In this document: piece after piece, positions 1 to 10,989 of the stretch
How the letters are laid out: every line of letters starts with the position of its first letter
Numbering within the stretch: position 1 is the stretch's first letter
DNA from: Desulfobacteraceae bacterium
Lineage (GTDB): Bacteria; Desulfobacterota; Desulfobacteria; Desulfobacterales; Desulfosalsimonadaceae
Reading direction: 5' to 3'
Assembly (NCBI GenBank): GCA_021737565.1
Contig: JAIPDS010000002.1
Location: 1-64,000, forward strand
Length of the DNA: 64,000 bases
Position numbers and translations under genes: made by a program
The notes under the pieces: generated by a model
Databases searched by the model: none
What the model saw: the letters and a program-made list of their open reading frames with translations, nothing else
Told to the model about the DNA's origin: nothing

Positions 1-125
1 GAAAAAATGACACTTCCGTAAAACCCACCTCATCCCCCTTGTTCAAAAAAGATATTTTCATATAGAGTCGACACCGGGCTTGTTCAACCTCCGGATAAGA
101 TCGTGGTTCGTTTCACTCACACGAT

Positions 126-892
126 CTATCCTTGTTCGTCAGGGGTGGCAAAGGGGCGCTTGGGAAAAACGATCCATTTTTTACTGCCGGCTTCGGCAAT
201 TAACTTGGCAAATGCGGCCGGAGACCCGAAAACTTCTGCCTTGCCGGGAAAAATCAGATCACCCCGATCATAGGCCAGCCGCAGTTTGCGCAGGTAAATC
301 CTTCGAAATGCCTTGGCCAGCGACTCGCTGCGAAACAGATATTTTTGACGCGCATGGATCCATCTGTCTTCGTCAAATGTCAGAACCCCGGCCGGTATCA
401 GGCAATGGATGTGAAAATGATCCATCAAGGTTTGCGACCAGGTGTGGAGCACCGCGATAAAGCCGATTCGGCCCGAAAGACGCCATTGCCGGTCTTTGGC
501 AAAAGCGGTGAGGACCTCATTGACCGCTTCGAACAAAAAGCCTAGCAGGATCTTTTTGTTGCAGACAATGAGGGGATTGAGAATATGCGGCAGTGTGAAG
601 ACCAGGTGGAAGTATCCGACCGGCAGCAGTTCGGACCGGCGGTCGTTGAGCCATTTTTCCTTTGCCAGACTCTGGCACTTCGGGCAGTGGCGGTTGCGGC
701 AGGAGTTGTAGGCCGGCCGCTCAAAGCTGCAGTGGTCGCATTTTTCAAGGTGGCCGCCAAGAACAGAGGTACGGCAGATTTTGATCAGGTTGAAGACGGC
801 AAGCTGTTCGGGAGAAAGGGGATATTTTCGACAGTAGGCCTCACCATATTGCCGGAACACATCAGCTACTTCATATCGGGGCCGGTTCATGA
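126..892 (-). pseudogene. IS91-like (HUH/Y2) transposase, C-terminally disrupted
   Basis: MNRPRYEVADVFRQYGEAYCRKYPLS...CRNRHCPKCQ zinc-binding region, HFHIHCLIP HUH motif, ends at KRPFATPDEQG* where IS91 transposases continue. Confidence 0.8.
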
Positions 893-1743
893 TCGCCTCC
901 CGGGATGTTATCGGTTGCATCCAGGGGGCTGTGGATCGATACGGACCGGTTGGGCTGGACATGGAAGTAGACCATGGTGGTCTGGATACTGCTGTGGCCC
1001 AGGAACTTTTTGATGTAATAAATATCCACACCCTGTTCGAGCAGGTGGGTGGCAAAACAGTGGCGCAGAGTATGGATGCCTTTGCCCCGGGTGACGCCGG
1101 CTGTTTTTTTGGCATGATTATATATTCTCTGTGCTGTGGTGACGGACATGGGCAGGTCCTTGAATTTGCCGAAAAAGATGTAGTCCTGCGGTCGAAAGGC
1201 CTTCCAGTAGATGCGCAGGTAATCCAGGGCCTTTGGAGCCAGCAACGTATAGCGGTCTTTTCGGCCCTTTCCCTGTTCTACCCGGACCAGCATGCGGTTG
1301 CTGTCGACGTGTGCGATTTTGAGTCCCACGAGTTCACCCACGCGCAGGCCTGAGCCGTATACCATGGCCAGAAGGGCCTGGTGCCGGATATTGCGGCCTG
1401 CATTAATAATGGCGCACACTTCCTCTTTGCTTAATACTTCGGGTAGTTTTTGAAGGCGGGGCCGGGGCGGCATCCAAAAATCGCCGGCCTTGCGCTTTAG
1501 AAATTTCAAATAAAAATGGTTTAAGGCACTGAATGCTACATTGCAGCTGTTCCAGGCAAGTTTGCGCTCCTGCATCAAATACAGAAGATAGGCCTGTATC
1601 TGCTGGTTGGTCAATTTATCCGGGCTCTGGCTGTAATGGCGCGCCAGTGCGTTGACAGCCTGCATGTAAGAGTCGATCGTGCGGTCAGAAAAGCGTTGCA
1701 GGGTCAGATAGTCATTGAATCTCTTGCGAAGTGGTGTGTTCAT
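871..1743 (-). CDS. Tyrosine recombinase/integrase (XerC/D-like), IS91-associated
   Basis: N-terminal SAM-like domain; GLRVGELVGL, HTLRHCFATHLLEQG, LGHSSIQTTMVYFHV catalytic motifs. Confidence 0.9.
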   Translation of the reverse strand: MNTPLRKRFNDYLTLQRFSDRTIDSYMQAVNALARHYSQSPDKLTNQQIQAYLLYLMQERKLAWNSCNVAFSALNHFYLKFLKRKAGDFWMPPRPRLQKLPEVLSKEEVCAIINAGRNIRHQALLAMVYGSGLRVGELVGLKIAHVDSNRMLVRVEQGKGRKDRYTLLAPKALDYLRIYWKAFRPQDYIFFGKFKDLPMSVTTAQRIYNHAKKTAGVTRGKGIHTLRHCFATHLLEQGVDIYYIKKFLGHSSIQTTMVYFHVQPNRSVSIHSPLDATDNIPGGDHEPAPI

Positions 1744-2290
1744 AATGCCTCCTTATCTTGGGTTTGATTGAAAAACCGGCATCAAACCGGTGTCTAAGAA
1801 AGCATATAGAACAGTTTTGCCTTTTAGGGATAGGGGAAAAACGATAAGAAAGGAACAGAAGTGATTGAATTGTAATCAGATAGGTATGTACGTTTCCGCG
1901 AAGCGGTTTAGTTCAACCATGATTAGACTGCCGACTCGTCATCTGCCAATCGGCAGACGAAATTTTATATGCTTTAAATCGGGCTGATATAACGGTGTAT
2001 GGAGGTGATATCAGCCCGAATGGGTTCATATGAAATTCCGGGTTAAGGTTTTTTTGTGGTGATATGCGCCTCTTTCTGGATTTTGGGAGTCTATGTTGCG
2101 CGGATAAATATATGAAATATGCGATTGCATTTCTGCTTATTAAAGGTGTTGGTTGCAATGCATGAATACGGGTTTTTCGGGTAAGTAAGGTGATTATTCT
2201 TATATAAACCAAATCTGGGGGTGTTTGTCAATAGCAAACAGCTTATAGGGAGGATAATGCATGAATTTTAAAATATGGTGGGTTAATATA

Positions 2291-2319
2291 AAAAAGCCCC
2301 GGTTTGCGGGGCTTTTTTA
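2291..2319 (-). terminator. Rho-independent terminator downstream of tRNA-Gln
   Basis: aaaaagccccggtttgcggggcttttttat: GC stem flanked by A/T tracts. Confidence 0.8.
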
Positions 2320-2326
2320 TGATTAT

Positions 2327-2400
2327 TGGCTGAGGGTCCAGGATTCGAACCTGGGTTAACGGGGCCAGAACCCGTCGTCTTGCCACTAGACCAACCCTCA
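2327..2400 (-). tRNA. tRNA-Gln (CTG anticodon), CCA encoded
   Basis: Reverse complement TGAGGGTTGGTCTAGTGGCAAGACGACGGGTTCTGGCCCCGTTAACCCAGGTTCGAATCCTGGACCCTCAGCCA; 7-bp acceptor stem, CTG in a 7-nt loop, TTCGAAT T-loop. Confidence 0.95.
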
Positions 2401-2467
2401 GCATGATCTGTTTTTTGTATAAAATAGCAAAAAAAGTTTGTGTGTCAAGGCAATTTTCCCTGATTTT

Positions 2468-3883
2468 TCAGTGCTGACCGGATATATGATCCGAAATAAA
2501 GGAAACCGCTCTGTTAATGCGGGCAATTGTTTCCCTGCGGCCCAAAACCTCTATCATTTCAAATATCCCGGGGCTTGCGGTCTTTCCGGTAAGGGCCAGG
2601 CGAAGCGGCTGGGCTATCCTGCCGAACTTGAGATCATGGGTTTCCATGACCTTCATAAAAGCGGCCTCAAGCTGCTTTTCCTCAAAAGGCTCGACTGCTT
2701 CAAGCTCTTTTGCAAGCTGTTTGAGAGGTTCTATAATTTCGGGTTTAAAGAGCTTTTTTATTCCCTTTTCCTCGTAATTCTCCGGGGCCTTAAAATAAAA
2801 CACTGCGCCGTCAGCCATTTCAACAAGGGTCTTGCTCCTGGGTTGAAGGGTTTTAATAACCCTTAAGAGAAAGTCGTCCTGGCTGGCTTCTATGCCCCTT
2901 TCGGCAAGAAACGGTATCAGGTGGGGCGCAAGGTCCTTTACCGGGGCGGTTCTTATGTGTTCGGCATTTAGGGCAAGAAGTTTTTCAGGGTTGAAAACCC
3001 CGGCTGAGCGGCCGATGTGCTCAAGGTCGAATTTCTCTATAAGTTCCTGGCGGGTAAAAAACTCCTGGTCTCCGTGGGACCAGCCCAGGCGCACCAGGTA
3101 GTTTAAAAGCGCGTCAGGATAATAGCCCATTTCCCTGTACGCGGTAACAGACATGGCACCGTGCCTCTTGCTCAGCCGCGCCTTGTCATGGCCGAGCACC
3201 ATGGGAACATGGGCATAATCAGGCACCTGCTCGCCAAGGGCCCGGTAGAGAAGGATCTGCTTGGGCGTGTTGCTGATATGATCATCTCCGCGGATTATGG
3301 TGTTTACCCCCATGGTGATATCATCGACCACTACAGCCATGTTGTATATGGGCATGCCGTCTGCCCGTTGTATTATAAAATCGTCTATTTCAGTGTTGGG
3401 AAACACTATGTTACCATGAATTTTATCCTCCATTACGGTGTTTCCGGCAAGCGGGGACTTAAACCTTACAACCGCTCCTGGCTGCGGTGGAAGGTTCTTA
3501 TCCCTGCAGGTTCCGTCGTATCCGGGCTTAAGCCCCTGGCTGGAGGCCTCCTGGCGCATTTCCTCGACCTTTTCCTTTGAGCATGTGCAGTAATAGGCAT
3601 GCCCGGCGTCTATGAGCTGCTGTATATATTGGTGATATATATCCAGGCGGGCGGACTGGTAATAGGGTCCCTCATCCCAGTCAATGCCCAGCCACTCAAG
3701 GGCATCAAGTATTGAATCCACGTATTGCCGGGTTGAACGCTCAACATCGGTGTCTTCAAACCTGAGTATGAACCTGCCTCCCCGGCCGCGGGAATAAAGC
3801 CAGTTAAAAAGAGCCGTGCGAGCGCCTCCTATATGAAGATAACCCGTGGGACTGGGGGGAAAACGCGTTACAATGGTTCCCAT
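2468..3883 (-). CDS. gltX: Glutamyl-tRNA synthetase
   Basis: MGTIVTRFPPSPTGYLHIGGARTALFNWL, class I HIGH-like motif, LSKRHGA. Confidence 0.95.
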   Translation of the reverse strand: MGTIVTRFPPSPTGYLHIGGARTALFNWLYSRGRGGRFILRFEDTDVERSTRQYVDSILDALEWLGIDWDEGPYYQSARLDIYHQYIQQLIDAGHAYYCTCSKEKVEEMRQEASSQGLKPGYDGTCRDKNLPPQPGAVVRFKSPLAGNTVMEDKIHGNIVFPNTEIDDFIIQRADGMPIYNMAVVVDDITMGVNTIIRGDDHISNTPKQILLYRALGEQVPDYAHVPMVLGHDKARLSKRHGAMSVTAYREMGYYPDALLNYLVRLGWSHGDQEFFTRQELIEKFDLEHIGRSAGVFNPEKLLALNAEHIRTAPVKDLAPHLIPFLAERGIEASQDDFLLRVIKTLQPRSKTLVEMADGAVFYFKAPENYEEKGIKKLFKPEIIEPLKQLAKELEAVEPFEEKQLEAAFMKVMETHDLKFGRIAQPLRLALTGKTASPGIFEMIEVLGRRETIARINRAVSFISDHISGQH

Positions 3884-4075
3884 TTTACACATCCTTTCCG
3901 AAAAATTTGACAAATGTGGAAATATACCCGGATTTTGGACAAAAATCAAGAACAGCGTGAAAACCACCCTGAAATCCCTTGACATCATATTTATTTTAAC
4001 ATACTAGTCTTAATGATCTTTTTATTGTCGCTTTTAAAAATAAGATTAAATTTCAAATAGTTGGGAGATATTTAA

Positions 4076-4255
4076 ATGGCAGTACCCAAGCACAAGGTAT
4101 CGAGATCCAAAAGAGACAAGCGCCGTACACATCAGAAGGCAAAAGCCCCGGGACTGACAAAATGCACCCAGTGCGGAGAAGCGGTAATGGCGCACAGGGC
4201 CTGCCCGGAATGCGGTCATTACAGGGGGCGCAGCATTATCGAAACAGAGGAGTAG
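4076..4255 (+). CDS. rpmF: 50S ribosomal protein L32 (below ORF-track size limit)
   Basis: MAVPKHKVSRSKRDKRRTHQKAKAPGLTKCTQCGEAVMAHRACPECGHYRGRSIIETEE, CxxC..CxxC zinc ribbon. Confidence 0.95.
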   Translation: MAVPKHKVSRSKRDKRRTHQKAKAPGLTKCTQCGEAVMAHRACPECGHYRGRSIIETEE

Positions 4256-4301
4256 AGCCGGCGGCTGCGCGGCTAATGATTAATTCCGGGAGAATGAAAA
4301 T

Positions 4302-4538
4302 ATGAAAATCGAAGACAAGGTAAAAAAGCTTATAGCGGAAAAGCTGGAGGCGGACCCGGCGGACGTGGTTGACAAGGCATCGCTTATTGACGATCTGGGG
4401 GCAGACTCCCTTGCAATCGTTGAAATGATAATGACCATGGAGGAAGAATTCGACATTGAGGTGCCGGATGAAGACGCCGAGCAGCTCAAAAAAGTTGAAG
4501 ACGCCATAGAGTATATAAAGAAAAAAACCCAGGCTTAA
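4302..4538 (+). CDS. acpP: Acyl carrier protein
   Basis: [31 protein letters not shown] phosphopantetheine site. Confidence 0.97.
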   Translation: MKIEDKVKKLIAEKLEADPADVVDKASLIDDLGADSLAIVEMIMTMEEEFDIEVPDEDAEQLKKVEDAIEYIKKKTQA

Positions 4539-4552
4539 AACACGGGGGCCGG

Positions 4553-4987
4553 ATGCGACCAATTGCAATCGGATCCGATCATGCGGGATACGATCTCAAG
4601 GAAACGGTAAAAAAGCAGCTTTCAGAGCTCGGCTACGAGGTCGGGGACTTCGGCCCCGATGGCACCGAGTCGGTTGATTATCCCGACTACGGCATAAAGG
4701 TGGCCGGAGGGATAGACAGGGGTGAATATGACCGGGGAATCCTGATCTGCGGAACCGGCCTGGGAATGTCCATGGTGGCCAACCGGTTTAACGGAGTACG
4801 GGCCGCGCTTTGCAACGACCTGTTTTCCGCCATGATGAGCAGGCGGCACAATGACGCCAACATCCTGGTCATGGGCGGAAGGGTTATAGGCTCCGGGCTT
4901 TCCGCCCAAATTGTCAGGACATGGCTGGAGACCCCGTTTGAGGGCGGACGCCACAAGGCGCGCCTTGAAAAATTCTGCAACTTATAA
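4553..4987 (+). CDS. rpiB: Ribose-5-phosphate isomerase B
   Basis: IAIGSDHAGYDLKE, GILICGTGLGMSMVANR. Confidence 0.95.
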   Translation: MRPIAIGSDHAGYDLKETVKKQLSELGYEVGDFGPDGTESVDYPDYGIKVAGGIDRGEYDRGILICGTGLGMSMVANRFNGVRAALCNDLFSAMMSRRHNDANILVMGGRVIGSGLSAQIVRTWLETPFEGGRHKARLEKFCNL

Positions 4988-5053
4988 TATTCTTCAAAAG
5001 CGCCTTCTACAAAATTCCGGCCCGGAAAACCCTTTAATGACAAGGATGGAAAA

Positions 5054-6349
5054 GTGACTGATTTCACGGATAAAAACGCTACAGCCGAAGATCTTATACT
5101 GCAACTAAGCACCGTGGAAAAAACCGATCCAAAGATCGCGGATGCCATTGCCAGGGAATATAACCGCCAGAAATACACCCTGGAGCTTATTGCCTCTGAA
5201 AACATTGTTCCCGCCTCTGTGATGGCAGCCCAGGCCAGTATCATGACCAACAAGTACGCGGAAGGCTATCCTGACAAACGATATTACGGCGGGTGCGAAT
5301 ACGTTGACGTGGCCGAGGACCTGGCAATTGAAAGGGCAAAAGACCTTTTCGGCGCGGGTTATGCAAACGTCCAGCCGCATTCGGGCTCCCAGGCCAACAT
5401 GGCGGTCTTTTTCGCCCTGCTGGAGCTCGGCGATACCGTACTTGCCATGGACCTTGCCCACGGAGGCCATCTAACCCACGGGGCTGCTGCAAGCTTTTCA
5501 GGCAGATTTTACAACTTCGTGCATTACGGGGTGGACCGCGAGACCGGGCTGATAGATTACGACCAGGTGGCCACGCTTGCGGAAAAGCACCGTCCGAAAA
5601 TGATTATAGCCGGGGCAAGCGCTTATTCCAGGATTATTGATTTTGAAAAATTCTCCTCCATAGCAAAGTCCGTGGGCGCGTACCTAATGGTGGACATGGC
5701 CCATATTGCGGGGCTTATTGCCGCGGGAAAACATCCCTCGCCCGTGCCTTACGCTGATGCCGTTACCTCAACGACCCACAAAACCCTCCGTGGCCCCAGG
5801 GGCGGGCTGATCCTTGCCAAAACCGACCTTAGCAAGGTGTTAAACAAGGAAATCTTTCCCGGCATCCAGGGCGGGCCTCTCATGCATGTGATTGCAGCCA
5901 AGGCCGTGGCCTTTAAAATAGCAAAAACGCAAAAATTCGTGGATTACCAGGCAAGGGTGATAGAAAACGCACAAAGCCTGGCCCGGGTGCTCCGGGAAAA
6001 CGGGGTTGACCTGATCTCGGGCGGGACTGACAATCACATGATGCTGGCCGATTTGCGCAGCCTTGACATAACCGGCAAAAAAGCGGAAGAAGTGCTCGGC
6101 ATTGCCGGAATCACGATAAATAAAAACGCGGTCCCCTTTGACACCCAGAGCCCGTTTGTCACAAGCGGCATCCGCATAGGCACGCCCGCGGTGACGACCC
6201 GCGGCATGAAAAAGGCGGAAATGGAGGAAATAGGCCGGTATATAGCCGATGCCCTCAAACATCCGGATGACCGGGACCGTCTTGACCGGATCAGGCAAAA
6301 CGTGGAAAAGCTCTGCTCCGGGTTTCCGCTGTTTGCAGCAACCGAATAA
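5054..6349 (+). CDS. glyA: Serine hydroxymethyltransferase (GTG start)
   Basis: [44 protein letters not shown] lysine motif. Confidence 0.97.
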   Translation: MTDFTDKNATAEDLILQLSTVEKTDPKIADAIAREYNRQKYTLELIASENIVPASVMAAQASIMTNKYAEGYPDKRYYGGCEYVDVAEDLAIERAKDLFGAGYANVQPHSGSQANMAVFFALLELGDTVLAMDLAHGGHLTHGAAASFSGRFYNFVHYGVDRETGLIDYDQVATLAEKHRPKMIIAGASAYSRIIDFEKFSSIAKSVGAYLMVDMAHIAGLIAAGKHPSPVPYADAVTSTTHKTLRGPRGGLILAKTDLSKVLNKEIFPGIQGGPLMHVIAAKAVAFKIAKTQKFVDYQARVIENAQSLARVLRENGVDLISGGTDNHMMLADLRSLDITGKKAEEVLGIAGITINKNAVPFDTQSPFVTSGIRIGTPAVTTRGMKKAEMEEIGRYIADALKHPDDRDRLDRIRQNVEKLCSGFPLFAATE

Positions 6350-6427
6350 CAGCCTGGCGGATTTTTCCAGGCAGAGGCCGGCCAAAAGGCGATGGGTGAA
6401 TCATTGGCAACCAAAGGGCAAAAAAGT

Positions 6428-6892
6428 ATGAGCCGAGCCGGTATACGCCCTTCGTGGGATACTTATTTCATGAATATCACCTGCCTGGTGGCCGAACGCT
6501 CCACCTGCCTGAGGCGGGCTGTGGGTGCAATCATTGTAAAGGAACACCGGATTCTTGCCACGGGCTATAACGGCGCCCCGGCCGGAATCCGCCACTGCTC
6601 GGAGGTGGGCTGCCTGCGCGAGACCATGAATATTGAATCCGGCCAGCGCCATGAATTGTGCCGGGGCATACACGCCGAACAAAACGCCATTATACAGGCC
6701 GCCTACCACGGGGTGCCCATACGGGGCGCAACCCTTTACTGCACCAATCTTCCCTGCGCCATATGCACCAAAATGCTTATAAATGCCGGTATGGTAGGAA
6801 TCTGTTACAAGGAAGGCTATGCGGACGAGCTGTCCATGTCCCTGCTCGATGAAGCCGGCATAGCCCTAAGGCAGGTAAAAGGAGGGGGCTGA
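6428..6892 (+). CDS. dCMP deaminase family protein (ComEB-like)
   Basis: [11 protein letters not shown] and [13 protein letters not shown] zinc-deaminase motifs; later start than the ORF track chosen by homology. Confidence 0.88.
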   Translation: MSRAGIRPSWDTYFMNITCLVAERSTCLRRAVGAIIVKEHRILATGYNGAPAGIRHCSEVGCLRETMNIESGQRHELCRGIHAEQNAIIQAAYHGVPIRGATLYCTNLPCAICTKMLINAGMVGICYKEGYADELSMSLLDEAGIALRQVKGGG

Positions 6893-7347
6893 TGAAATGT
6901 CCTTTTTGCGGGGAAAACGACAACAAGGTTATTGATTCCCGGCTTAGCAAGGAAGGCAACGCCATCCGCAGGAGGCGGGAATGCCTGGGCTGCAGCAGAC
7001 GGTTTACAACTTATGAAACCGTTGAAGAAATCCCCTTGATGATCATTAAGAAAGACAAGCGCAGGGAGGTTTTCAGCAGGGAAAAAGTGCGGGCCGGGAT
7101 CAAGAAGGCCTGCGAAAAGCGCGAAATAAGCATGGATGCAATTGAATCCTTTGTCGAGGAACTCGAAAGGGATCTTCGCGAGGCCGAAGAAAAGGAAATC
7201 CCCTCCCGCGTGGTCGGCGAAAAAACAATGGCAAAGCTCCACGAGCTCGACAAGGTGGCATATGTCAGGTTTGCCTCGGTTTACAGGGATTTCAAGGATG
7301 TCCACGACTTTGTCACCGAACTTAAAACCCTTCTGGATCAGCGGTAA
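6892..7347 (+). CDS. nrdR: Transcriptional repressor NrdR
   Basis: [42 protein letters not shown] zinc ribbon + ATP-cone. Confidence 0.97.
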   Translation: MKCPFCGENDNKVIDSRLSKEGNAIRRRRECLGCSRRFTTYETVEEIPLMIIKKDKRREVFSREKVRAGIKKACEKREISMDAIESFVEELERDLREAEEKEIPSRVVGEKTMAKLHELDKVAYVRFASVYRDFKDVHDFVTELKTLLDQR

Positions 7348-7359
7348 GCAGCCCCTCCC

Positions 7360-8457
7360 ATGCAGCGCCCGGACACTGATTACATGAAAACAGCCCTGGA
7401 ACTGGCCGAAAAAGGCAGGGGCTGGACCTCTCCCAACCCGATGGTGGGTGCGGTAATCGTAAAAAACGGTGAAATAATAGGCCGGGGCTGGCATGAAAGT
7501 CCCGGCGGCCCCCATGCAGAAATAAACGCGATTGCGGATGCAGGGGGACAGGCCCGGGGCGCGACCATGTATGTGACCCTTGAGCCCTGCAATCACCACG
7601 GCCTCACCCCTCCGTGCACAGAGGCGATCCTTGAGGCCGGGATTAAAAAAGTGGTGTGCGCAATGATGGATCCCAACCCTGATGTCGCAGGAGGGGGAGC
7701 CAAATACCTTGCATCCCGTGGTGTAGAGGTAGAAACCGGGTTGTGCGAAAATGAGGCAAGGCGCTTAAACGAGGCTTTCATAAAGTTTGTCACCACCGGC
7801 AGGCCGTTTGTGATTTTAAAGTCCGCGGCCACGCTTGACGGAAAGATCGCTTCAAAAACAGGTGATTCCAAGTGGGTGACAGGGCCGGCCTCAAGAGGGC
7901 ACGTGCATTTGATGCGCCATTTCTCGGATGCCATCCTGGTGGGCATAAACACCGTAATTGCAGATGATCCCAGCCTTACTGCGCGGCTTGATGGCAAAAA
8001 AACAAAAGACCCTGTCAGGATCATTGTCGACACGGGACTTTCGATCCCGGAAAACGCCCGTGTTCTCACCCAGCAATCTTTTGCCCCGGCCGTAATAGCC
8101 GCGGGTGACAAGGTTGATGCAGCAAAGGCGCGGCGGCTTGAAAAAGCGGGCGCGCGCGTGCTTTGCCTGCCCGCGGGAAAAAGGGGCGTGGACTTAAATG
8201 CCCTGGCCCAAGAGCTTGCCAAAATGAGAATCACCAGCCTGCTGGTCGAAGGCGGTGGGCATGTTTCAGGGGCTTTTCTTGCTGCAGGGCTTGTTGACAA
8301 GATCTGCTTTTTCTATGCGCCCAGGATCCTGGGCGGAGACGGCATTTCCATGTGCAGCGGCACCGGCCCGGAGCATATGGCATCTTCTGTTCAGGTCAAA
8401 GATATTGCCATCCAACGGTTTGAAGACGACATACTGGTGGAAGGCTATATTTGCTAA
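7360..8457 (+). CDS. ribD: Bifunctional riboflavin deaminase/reductase RibD
   Basis: MKTALELAEKGRGWTSPNPMVGAVIV, HAEINAI, PCNHHGLTPPCTEAI, LLVEGGGHVSGAF. Confidence 0.96.
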   Translation: MQRPDTDYMKTALELAEKGRGWTSPNPMVGAVIVKNGEIIGRGWHESPGGPHAEINAIADAGGQARGATMYVTLEPCNHHGLTPPCTEAILEAGIKKVVCAMMDPNPDVAGGGAKYLASRGVEVETGLCENEARRLNEAFIKFVTTGRPFVILKSAATLDGKIASKTGDSKWVTGPASRGHVHLMRHFSDAILVGINTVIADDPSLTARLDGKKTKDPVRIIVDTGLSIPENARVLTQQSFAPAVIAAGDKVDAAKARRLEKAGARVLCLPAGKRGVDLNALAQELAKMRITSLLVEGGGHVSGAFLAAGLVDKICFFYAPRILGGDGISMCSGTGPEHMASSVQVKDIAIQRFEDDILVEGYIC

Positions 8458-8559
8458 AACATGTTTGTAATTATTGCCAGATTTGTGTAGTCTGATTATT
8501 TTAGATTATTAATGCTCCTTTTTTGCATGGGGGCCATAACGCGAAATGTGCGGGGAAAA

Positions 8560-9213
8560 ATGTTTACCGGCATTATAGAAGGGCTGGGAACAGTATCGGA
8601 TATCCGGCCCGCGGGGGCGGGCAGGAAAATGTCCATAAAGCCGGACTTTGATCTTAGCGGAACCGGCACGGGCGACAGTATAGCGGTTGACGGGGCCTGC
8701 CTTACGGCGGTTGAAATCTCGGGATCATCTTTTAACGTGGATGTTTCACCTGAAACCCTGCAACGAAGCACTCTGGCAAAGGCCGGACCGGGCAGGCGCG
8801 TGAACCTGGAGCGGGCCCTGCGCCTTTCCGACAGGCTCGACGGGCACCTGGTATCAGGCCATATTGACGGCAGGGCAAAAATTTTATACAGAAGGGACCT
8901 TGGCGGCACCCTGGTGTTCGGATTCGAGGCGGAAAAAGAGCTTACCCGCTACATGATCGCAAAAGGCTCGGTTGCGGTAGACGGCATAAGCCTGACCATA
9001 AACACCTGCAGCGCACGGGACTTCGAGGTCGCGATAATACCGCATACCGCTGAAATAACGACACTCGGACTGAAAAAGCCGGGGGATGCGGTCAATATTG
9101 AAACCGATATGATCGGCAAGTATGTTGAAAAATTCGTAAAAGGCGATAAACAAAACGAGTCCGGCAACAGCGGAATAAGCACGGAATTTCTCGCAAAAGC
9201 CGGTTTTCTGTAA
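8560..9213 (+). CDS. ribE: Riboflavin synthase alpha chain
   Basis: MFTGIIEGLG, GACLTAVE, GSVAVDGISLTIN; duplicated lumazine-binding domain. Confidence 0.95.
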   Translation: MFTGIIEGLGTVSDIRPAGAGRKMSIKPDFDLSGTGTGDSIAVDGACLTAVEISGSSFNVDVSPETLQRSTLAKAGPGRRVNLERALRLSDRLDGHLVSGHIDGRAKILYRRDLGGTLVFGFEAEKELTRYMIAKGSVAVDGISLTINTCSARDFEVAIIPHTAEITTLGLKKPGDAVNIETDMIGKYVEKFVKGDKQNESGNSGISTEFLAKAGFL

Positions 9214-9260
9214 AATACAGAATACGGTTTTTCTATTTCATGGAAGCAACGGAGTAAAAC

Positions 9261-10508
9261 ATGGGACACTTAACTATTGAGGAAGCAATAAAGGAAATAC
9301 GGGAAGGCAGGATGGTAATCCTGGTTGACGACGAAGACCGGGAAAACGAGGGCGACCTTACCATGGCCGCCGAGGCCGTCAGCCCGGAGGCGATTAATTT
9401 CATGGCCAAGTACGGCAGGGGACTGATATGCCTTTCCCTTGCCCCTGAAATGGTGGAACAGCTTGACCTTCCCATGATGGTGAAGCACAACACATCCCAG
9501 TTTGAAACCGGGTTCACCGTATCCATCGAGGCAAAGCACGGCGTTACAACCGGTATTTCAGCGGCAGACCGGGCCACCACCATAAAGACGGCCATTGCAG
9601 AGGATGCAACCCCCGACGACCTGGTGATGCCCGGGCACGTGTTTCCCCTGCGGGCCCGAAGAGGCGGGGTGATAGTGCGCACCGGCCAGACCGAGGGCTC
9701 GGTGGATCTTGCAAGGCTGGCAGGGAAAAAGCCGGCGGGCGTGATATGTGAAATAATGGATGAAGACGGCACCATGGCCCGCATGCCGTCTTTGGAAAAA
9801 TTCAGCGAAAAGCACGGCATCGGGATATGCACCATTGCCGATCTTATCGAATACAGGATGCGCACTGAATCCTTTGTGCGCAAAGTCGTTGAAACAAACA
9901 TCCCGACAGAGTATGCGGGTGACTTCAAGGTCATGGTCTATGAAAACGATGTTGACGACTTCCAGCACATCGCCCTTGTAAAAGGAGAGATTGATTCAGA
10001 GGAGCCGATCCTGGTAAGGGTTCACTCAGAATGCCTCACGGGCGACATTTTCGGCTCCAGGAGATGCGACTGCGGCGAGCAGCTTCATAATGCAATGAAG
10101 ATGATGGAAAAAGAGGGCAGCGGGGTTCTGCTATATGTCCGCCAGGAAGGCCGGGGCATAGGGCTTGTAAACAAGCTTAAAGCATACGTGCTCCAGGACC
10201 AGGGATACGACACCGTGGAAGCCAATGAAAAACTCGGTTTCAAAGCCGACCTTCGTGATTACGGCATAGGAGCCCAGGTTCTTGCAGATCTCGGCGTGCG
10301 CAAAATGCGCCTGATCACAAATAACCCGAAAAAAATAGTCGGCCTGGAGGGCTACGGTTTAAGCGTGGTTGAGCAGATACCCATACGCACCGAGCCCAAT
10401 GACTACAACCGATGCTACCTGGAATGCAAACAGCTTAAGATGGGGCACTATTTAAGCGTCGCCCCCGAGGACAAAACCAAAAACCAGGGGAAAAAGGTCC
10501 ATGCCTAG
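9261..10508 (+). CDS. ribBA: 3,4-dihydroxy-2-butanone-4-phosphate synthase/GTP cyclohydrolase II
   Basis: [16 protein letters not shown] and [23 protein letters not shown]. Confidence 0.97.
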   Translation: MGHLTIEEAIKEIREGRMVILVDDEDRENEGDLTMAAEAVSPEAINFMAKYGRGLICLSLAPEMVEQLDLPMMVKHNTSQFETGFTVSIEAKHGVTTGISAADRATTIKTAIAEDATPDDLVMPGHVFPLRARRGGVIVRTGQTEGSVDLARLAGKKPAGVICEIMDEDGTMARMPSLEKFSEKHGIGICTIADLIEYRMRTESFVRKVVETNIPTEYAGDFKVMVYENDVDDFQHIALVKGEIDSEEPILVRVHSECLTGDIFGSRRCDCGEQLHNAMKMMEKEGSGVLLYVRQEGRGIGLVNKLKAYVLQDQGYDTVEANEKLGFKADLRDYGIGAQVLADLGVRKMRLITNNPKKIVGLEGYGLSVVEQIPIRTEPNDYNRCYLECKQLKMGHYLSVAPEDKTKNQGKKVHA

Positions 10509-10968
10509 AACGATCGAAGCCAACCTGATTGCGGAAGGGAAACGGTTTGCCATTGTGGTTAGCCGGTTTAACGATTTTATCTCCGAGAAACTGCTTTCCG
10601 GCGCAACAGACACCCTGTTAAGAAACGGGGCGGCAGACGGGGATATCGAGGTGATAAGGGTGCCGGGCTCTTTTGAAATACCGCTGGTGGCCAAGAAACT
10701 TGCTGGGCAGAAAAAACACCATGCGGTTGTCTGCCTGGGTGCGATTATCAGGGGCTCCACACCTCATTTCGACTATGTGAGCGCCGAGGTCTCCAAGGGG
10801 ATAGCAGCCGCCGGCATGGAAACGGGAGTTCCCGTCATTTTCGGCGTAATCACTGCGGATACGATTGAACAGGCCATTGAGCGCGCCGGAACAAAAGCGG
10901 GAAACAAGGGCCGGGATGCCGCGGTTGCCGCTATTGAGATGGCGAACCTTTTTGACATGATTGATTAA
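10501..10968 (+). CDS. ribH: 6,7-dimethyl-8-ribityllumazine synthase
   Basis: [33 protein letters not shown]; overlaps ribBA by 8 nt. Confidence 0.97.
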   Translation: MPRTIEANLIAEGKRFAIVVSRFNDFISEKLLSGATDTLLRNGAADGDIEVIRVPGSFEIPLVAKKLAGQKKHHAVVCLGAIIRGSTPHFDYVSAEVSKGIAAAGMETGVPVIFGVITADTIEQAIERAGTKAGNKGRDAAVAAIEMANLFDMID

Positions 10969-10989
10969 GGGGCTTTTGCTTTTGATTCG

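Noticed and set aside
1913-2212. 99-aa minus-strand ORF between the IS91 remnant and tRNA-Gln
   Set aside because: Low-complexity AT-rich translation, no recognisable domain or RBS; probably intergenic.
7360-10968. FMN riboswitch for the ribDE-ribBA-ribH genes
   Set aside because: Intergenic gaps are too short (12-50 bp) and no RFN-type conserved blocks are visible upstream.
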